NCBI GenBank assembly: GCA_035275625.1
Contig: DATEMK010000195.1
Coordinates: 1-16,087 of the forward strand
DNA: 16,087 nucleotides
Origin: DATEMK01 sp035275625
GTDB lineage: Bacteria > Bacteroidota > Bacteroidia > AKYH767-A > OLB10
Direction of reading: 5' to 3'
The position numbers were made by a program, and so were the translations under genes. Positions 12,588 to 16,087 of this stretch are shown piece after piece; position 1 is the first letter of the stretch; every line of letters starts with the position of its first letter. The notes under the pieces were generated by a model. The model ran no database searches and had not been told where the DNA came from. It saw nothing but the letters and a program-made list of their open reading frames with translations.

Positions 12588-14654
12588 ATGAAAAAAACAA
12601 ACAATTTACAATCGTATCTCTTCACCGGCATCATAATGCTGGCAGCTGCAGCATCCTCCTCCGCTCAATCCTGGTTGATTACCGGCAATGCAGGGACCAG
12701 TTCAAGTACCAATTTTATTGGCACTACAGATAATAAGGCATTTAAAATCCGTACCAATAATATAAATCGTATAACAGTAAATCCATCCGGAAAAGTGGGA
12801 ATCGCCACAAGCTCTCCTCTTTTCAGGCTCGATGTAAGAAGCGGAAGTATAAACACGGATTCAGTTTATCGTATTAATGGTTACACCGTCCTGGCAACTC
12901 CCGGCACAGGAAACCTTGCAGTTGGAAAAGCAGCATTACAATTAAACACCAACCGGTTTGAGATTTTAGCCGTGGGTGATTCAGCGCTGTATAATAACGG
13001 TATCGGGGCATCATTCAGCGATGAAGCAGTTAATAACACGGCTGTCGGAGCGAAGGCTTTAAAAAATAATACCAAAGGCGGATCCTGTACAGCCGTTGGC
13101 TACCATGCGCTTTATACCAGCACAGAGGGTTTCTATAACACTGCGGTTGGAGCTAATGCGTTGTCTAAAAACACAACCGGTGGAATTAATGTTGCCATCG
13201 GATCAAGGTCCTTGCAGAATAATACCACCGGAGGCGGCAACACTGCCGTTGGAGAGAGTACTTTATTCTCAAATACCACAGGAAACAATAACGTAGCCAT
13301 GGGTCACGGTACATTGCAAAACAACATAGACGGGTCATTCAATACTGCAGTGGGTGATTTTTGCATGCCCATTAATTCATCCGGTTTTAACAATACAGCC
13401 ATAGGTCTTTATTCTATGTACCATAATATCAGCGGAAGCGAAAACACTGGTGTTGGACAAAGTACCCTTTACCAGATTACAACAGGAACCGAAAATGTGG
13501 CTGTAGGTTCATATGCTCTGAATGATATTACAAATGCAATTCAAAATACGGCTGTTGGTGTGAATTCATTGCGGAAAAATAATGGCAGTCTGAACACTGC
13601 CGTAGGTTATGATGCTTTAAATGATAACACAGGTGCCGGAAATTGTGCTTTTGGCACATTCGCCCTCGATACGAATCTGACGGGACAGGAAAATCTTGCT
13701 GTTGGCAGATCTTCTTTATTTAATAACACAATTGGTTCCAACAATACTGCTGCCGGCAATTTTGCATTGGTAACTAATACTACAGGAGGTTCTAACATAG
13801 GGATTGGTTACTTTGCAAATGTCAGCGTGGGTAATCTTACTAATGCAATTGTAATAGGTGCTAATGCTACCGTTAATGCAAGCAATAAAATGCAGCTCGG
13901 AGCGTCAACCACTACTCTTGCAACTACCGGGGGAATCACCATTGTAAGTGACGGAAGGTTTAAAAACAATGTAAAGGATGAAGTTCCGGGGCTTGACTTC
14001 ATCAGGCAATTGCATCCCGTAGCTTATAATTTTGATTATAAAAAGTTTGATGACTTTTTAAATAAAGACATTAAAGAGAAACATACTGACGAAAGTTATC
14101 AATCCCTGTTATTAGAAAAAAGTAAAATGCGTGAAGTGGGTTTTATTGCTCAGGAAGTGAACAATACGGTTCTCGAAAATAAATATGCGTTCAATGGTGT
14201 TTACACTCCTCAAAATGACAATGACAATTATGCAATTGACTATGCCCGGTTTGTAGTTCCATTAGTTAAAGCCGTCCAGGAAATTGATGCGAAAACTTCA
14301 GAGATCGAAAAATTAAAAAATGAAATTGAAGCAATCAAAAATGTTTTAACTCCTGAACAGAGATTGAAATTAAACAATACTGCATCTGAGAAGGGAGTCA
14401 GCTTATATCAGAATAATCCCAATCCGTTTACAGAAAAAACAACCATAGAGTATTATATTCCTGAAACTATCACAAGCGCTGTGATTAAAATTTATTCACT
14501 TGCAGGAGTTGAATTAAAATCAGTTACTATTTCTGCTAAAGGAATTGGTTTCTTAGAAATAAAAGCCGGGGAGCTTTCTGCAGGAACTTATACGTACATG
14601 CTTATTGCTGATGGAAAAACTGTGGATACAAAACAAATGGTTCTTACCAAATAA
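12588..14654 (+). CDS. Surface adhesin-like protein: YadA head repeats + peptidase S74 chaperone + T9SS sorting domain
   Basis: The 688-aa product has a signal peptide (about 1-26, ending SSSAQ). Residues about 105-430 are a long run of YadA-type left-handed head repeats, with NTAVGxxAL-like phrases recurring every 12-23 residues; such repeats trimerise into a lattice of turns. Residues about 452-600 form the S74 intramolecular chaperone of endosialidase/tail-spike proteins: IVSDGRFKNNV with the conserved Ser454-Asp455 and Lys459, PVAYNFDY, and VGFIAQEV (517-524), ending in a trimeric coiled coil (about 570-600, EIEKLKNEIEAIKNVL). Residues 605-688 are a T9SS type A sorting domain (SLYQNNPNPFTEKTTIEYYIP...). 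It is probably a trimeric fibre on the cell surface. The architecture is tail-fibre-like but no phage genes are near. Confidence 0.85.
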   Translation: MKKTNNLQSYLFTGIIMLAAAASSSAQSWLITGNAGTSSSTNFIGTTDNKAFKIRTNNINRITVNPSGKVGIATSSPLFRLDVRSGSINTDSVYRINGYTVLATPGTGNLAVGKAALQLNTNRFEILAVGDSALYNNGIGASFSDEAVNNTAVGAKALKNNTKGGSCTAVGYHALYTSTEGFYNTAVGANALSKNTTGGINVAIGSRSLQNNTTGGGNTAVGESTLFSNTTGNNNVAMGHGTLQNNIDGSFNTAVGDFCMPINSSGFNNTAIGLYSMYHNISGSENTGVGQSTLYQITTGTENVAVGSYALNDITNAIQNTAVGVNSLRKNNGSLNTAVGYDALNDNTGAGNCAFGTFALDTNLTGQENLAVGRSSLFNNTIGSNNTAAGNFALVTNTTGGSNIGIGYFANVSVGNLTNAIVIGANATVNASNKMQLGASTTTLATTGGITIVSDGRFKNNVKDEVPGLDFIRQLHPVAYNFDYKKFDDFLNKDIKEKHTDESYQSLLLEKSKMREVGFIAQEVNNTVLENKYAFNGVYTPQNDNDNYAIDYARFVVPLVKAVQEIDAKTSEIEKLKNEIEAIKNVLTPEQRLKLNNTASEKGVSLYQNNPNPFTEKTTIEYYIPETITSAVIKIYSLAGVELKSVTISAKGIGFLEIKAGELSAGTYTYMLIADGKTVDTKQMVLTK

Positions 14655-14674
14655 AGAAGAGAAAAGAAAAGAAT

Positions 14675-14697
14675 CATCCCGATTTTCCATCGGGATG
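14675..14697. repeat. REP-like palindrome after the YadA-head gene
   Basis: CATCCCGAT (14675-14683) and ATCGGGATG (14689-14697) form a perfect 9-bp stem with a 5-nt loop. No T-run follows, so it is not a classical terminator. It contains the same TCCCGAT/ATCGGGA words as 7381-7407 and 14806-14821. Confidence 0.65.
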
Positions 14698-14725
14698 GTA
14701 ATTAGTAAATAAATTTCGTCAGCAC

Positions 14726-14743
14726 ATTATTATTATTATTATT
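14726..14743. repeat. ATT trinucleotide microsatellite
   Basis: Six perfect ATT units stand directly before the terminator stem at 14744. The tract could vary in length by slippage. Confidence 0.85.
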
Positions 14744-14779
14744 ATCTGCCGGGTTTCATAATCCGGCAGATTTTTTTTT
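14744..14779 (+). terminator. Rho-independent terminator downstream of the YadA-head gene
   Basis: ATCTGCCGG (14744-14752) pairs perfectly with CCGGCAGAT (14763-14771) across a 10-nt loop and is followed by nine T. It is about 90 nt after the stop codon. Confidence 0.88.
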
Positions 14780-14789
14780 CGCGAAACCC

Positions 14790-14853
14790 ACATCCTGTCA
14801 GGTAGTCCCGATACATCGGGATCCTGGCAGGTGTTTATAAACAGAAGAACGAA
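14790..14853. repeat. Composite intergenic repeat: ATCCTGNCAGG boxes, REP-like palindrome and upstream element
   Basis: ATCCTGTCAGG (14792-14802) and ATCCTGGCAGG (14821-14831) flank the palindrome TCCCGAT-AC-ATCGGGA (14806-14821). ATCCTGGCAGGTGTT (14821-14835) is repeated exactly at 12453-12467. The 17-nt element ATAAACAGAAGAACGAA (14837-14853) is the second copy of that at 11811. With this, the 14655-14966 gap is filled by repeats, a terminator and a weak promoter. Confidence 0.6.
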
Positions 14854-14892
14854 AAAACAGAAGATCACTTAAATCCATAGAAACTGATCTCT

Positions 14893-14900
14893 TTACTTTG
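14893..14900 (+). promoter_or_regulatory. Possible -7 element for the PNPOx pair
   Basis: TTACTTTG is one base off TAnnTTTG and is followed by C, a frequent form in the phylum. It lies 67 nt before the ATG at 14967. No good -33 element is visible. Confidence 0.4.
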
Positions 14901-14966
14901 CATCTGGCTCAGTAAAAATTATTAACTTTCCACCCATTTACAGATTTCCCGGTAATACCGAAGACA

Positions 14967-15437
14967 ATGCAATTAAGCTCAAAACTGAAAGATTTTATCA
15001 ACGGGCCCCGTGGCACGGCTATGGGTACGAGGGATGCGCAGCTTATACCGGAATACAACCGGGTAGTGTATGCGCAGGCAATAGATGATAAGCATGTGAA
15101 AATATTTATTGCTAAAAAAACTGCCGGCCGTGCCATTGAGAATATTAATGAAAACGGGCTGATGGCAGTAACATTCGTGAACGTGCTGAACTATGAGGCT
15201 TATCAGCTTAAAGGAAAATGCGTGAAGTATGAAGAGGCAAACGATGAGGAGCAGGTGATGGTGGAAAATAATATGAAAGCATTTAACGAGGTTTGTGTTA
15301 AGATCGGTTTGGAAGACGGAATAGTTTTCAACTGGCCGCACAATCCTGTCTGGGCTATTGAAATGAAAGTGGAGGAGGCGTATGAGCAAACACCAAAAAT
15401 AGGAACGGGAACAAAGCTGGAAACTGTGACTGCATGA
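14967..15437 (+). CDS. Pyridoxamine 5'-phosphate oxidase-like (flavin-binding split barrel) protein, first of pair
   Basis: The 156-aa product has the layout of the small PNPOx-like split-barrel family: an N-terminal helix and strand ending in GTAMGTRDAQLIPEYNRVVYAQ (about 16-37), a central strand pair VKIFIAKKTAGRAIENINENGLMAVTFVN (about 44-72) that usually lines the FMN phosphate site, and YEAYQLKGKCVKYEE. Such proteins bind FMN, F420 or heme; which one is used here cannot be told, and true PNP oxidase activity is unlikely for this short form. No signal peptide is present. Its stop overlaps the start of the next gene (ATGA at 15434-15437), so the two are translationally coupled. Confidence 0.78.
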   Translation: MQLSSKLKDFINGPRGTAMGTRDAQLIPEYNRVVYAQAIDDKHVKIFIAKKTAGRAIENINENGLMAVTFVNVLNYEAYQLKGKCVKYEEANDEEQVMVENNMKAFNEVCVKIGLEDGIVFNWPHNPVWAIEMKVEEAYEQTPKIGTGTKLETVTA

Positions 15438-15829
15438 CCATGATAACAGAAGATATGAAAGCTGCCATGCAGGGAGTTGTTCCTTCCGGGCTGGTGACCT
15501 GCTCGAAAGACGGGATTCCAAACACTACCTACATATCACAGGTTTATTTCGTGGATAATAATCACGTGGCGCTTTCGCACCAGTTTTTTAATAAATCCAT
15601 CCGCAATATCCGCGAAAACCCCTATGCATGCGTGAGCATCATAAACCCAGAGGATGCGGGCATGTGGAGACTTGGCCTCCGGTTCATTCATTCAGAATTC
15701 GAAGGTGAATTATTCGAGCTGATGAGCGCACAACTGGAAGCGATTGCATCCATGACGGGTATGGAGAACGTGTTTCGCCTGAAGTCGTGCGAAATTTTTG
15801 AAGTTTTACGGGCGGAAAAAATCACCTGA
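15434..15829 (+). CDS. Pyridoxamine 5'-phosphate oxidase-like protein, second of pair
   Basis: The 131-aa product is again of the PNPOx-like split-barrel type: GVVPSGLVTCSKDGIPNTTYISQVYFVDNNHVALSHQFFNKSIRNIRENPYACVSI is the diagnostic stretch (first strands, then the K-S/T...N...NP helix over the flavin phosphate). The C-terminal part (MWRLGLRFIHSEFEGELFELMSAQLEAIASMTGM) and the ending VFRLKSCEIFEV fit the same fold, which dimerises. The preceding gene is a divergent relative, so the pair may form a heterodimer or be two steps of one redox process; this is inference. ATG overlaps the upstream stop. A third gene with a coiled-coil start follows after 24 nt and may have belonged to the same operon. 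Confidence 0.8.
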   Translation: MTMITEDMKAAMQGVVPSGLVTCSKDGIPNTTYISQVYFVDNNHVALSHQFFNKSIRNIRENPYACVSIINPEDAGMWRLGLRFIHSEFEGELFELMSAQLEAIASMTGMENVFRLKSCEIFEVLRAEKIT

Positions 15830-15853
15830 CGCCTGAGTTTTCAAAACTGCAGG

Positions 15854-15964
15854 ATGATGAATGAAAATGAAAGCGACTCTGCGGCTTCTTCCGCGAAGCT
15901 TCAGAAAAAATTAGAGCAGAAAAACAAGGAAATTGAAATCCTGAAGGAGGTATTTTCACAGATA
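15854..15964 (+). pseudogene. N-terminal fragment of a coiled-coil protein, cut at about 15955-15964
   Basis: From ATG at 15854 about 36 residues look real: a Ser/Asp/Glu-rich start and a coiled coil KLQKKLEQKNKEIEILKEVFSQI. This resembles the linker that precedes GAF or cyclase domains in signalling proteins, which is a weak inference. After that the same frame yields a low-complexity tail (Ser/Pro-rich, stop at 16066) without a domain, while the opposite strand reads a histidine kinase. I therefore take the frame as broken at the junction rather than as a 70-aa protein. Confidence 0.5.
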
Positions 15965-16087
15965 CGCACCTCGCCATCCATTAGCTCGACGAGCTTTTTT
16001 ACGATACTCAATCCCAGTCCGGCGGAAGGTTCGCCTCCCGTCGGACGCGCCGAGAGTCGTCCATAACGGCGGAACATACGCCCTTTG
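15955..16087 (-). pseudogene. Histidine kinase ATPase-domain fragment, inverted, open at the right edge
   Basis: The minus strand from 16086 downward reads FRRYGRLSARPTGGEPSAGLGLSIVKKLVELMDGEVRI followed by C-E. This is the G-box end of a HATPase_c domain (RLS.RPTGGE.S.GLGLSIVKKLVE..GG), with the Gly-rich ATP-lid motif GLGLSIV intact. The rest of the kinase would lie outside the window on the right. Homology stops at about 15955; the frame then runs antisense to the coiled-coil gene until TGA at 15901-15903, with none of the usual GKGTTF ending. This stretch is clearly richer in G+C than its surroundings. It is either a rearranged gene or a chimeric join. Confidence 0.72.

Noticed and set aside
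15983..16001. Rho-independent terminator (AGCTC/GAGCT plus T-run)
   Set aside because: The sequence is the antisense of histidine-kinase codons for KKLVEL; the hairpin and T-run are a coding coincidence.
15965..16066. C-terminal half of the plus-strand frame that starts at 15854
   Set aside because: It is a low-complexity Ser/Pro tail running antisense to a clear HATPase_c segment, so it is not a real protein end.

Overview
The window reads as chromosome of a member of the Bacteroidota, probably an uncultured Sphingobacteriia/Chitinophagia/Flavobacteriia-type organism. The evidence is a SusD-like_2 lipoprotein, a DUF4290 protein, proteins with signal peptide plus a type IX secretion (T9SS) C-terminal sorting domain, promoters with the phylum's TTTG / TAnnTTTG signature, and little use of Shine-Dalgarno sequences.

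Layout. 1-1207: 3' part of a SusD-like outer-membrane nutrient-binding lipoprotein with its own terminator. 1535-2155: DUF4290 protein. 2267-7371: a long translation/transcription operon driven by a strong promoter, in the order tRNA-Thr(UGU), tRNA-Tyr, tRNA-Gly, tRNA-Thr(GGU), tuf, tRNA-Trp, secE, nusG, rplK, rplA, rplJ. The order recalls the E. coli tufB / secE-nusG / rplKAJL loci. It stops at a very strong terminator directly after rplJ, and the usual rplL-rpoB-rpoC do not follow. 7372-9941: an accessory-looking insert with a structured non-coding leader, a small LuxR-type DNA-binding protein, and an AT-rich gene for a 643-aa protein whose C-terminal half is a nitrilase-superfamily domain with an intact Glu/Lys/Cys triad, joined to an N-terminal half I do not recognise. 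9942-14654: a convergent beta-propeller/T9SS protein (minus strand), an NTF2/SnoaL-like lipoprotein, and a large protein made of YadA-type head repeats, a peptidase S74 chaperone domain and a T9SS sorting domain. 14967-15829: two overlapping PNPOx-like flavin-binding split-barrel proteins. 15854-16087: a coiled-coil N-terminus that runs into an inverted histidine-kinase ATPase-domain fragment; this looks like a rearrangement or an assembly chimera.

The most unusual structure is in the spacers of the tRNA-tuf-secE-nusG-rpl operon. Nearly every spacer is built of degenerate 7- or 8-nt tandem units, often facing an array of the complementary units, so that the spacer can fold back into a long hairpin. 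The unit sequence differs from spacer to spacer while the period and geometry are kept. The leader of the same operon also holds a decayed or mimic tRNA-Thr. The best candidate for an undescribed protein system is the solitary nitrilase fusion at 8010-9941, which carries a Cys-rich, possibly metal-binding cluster.
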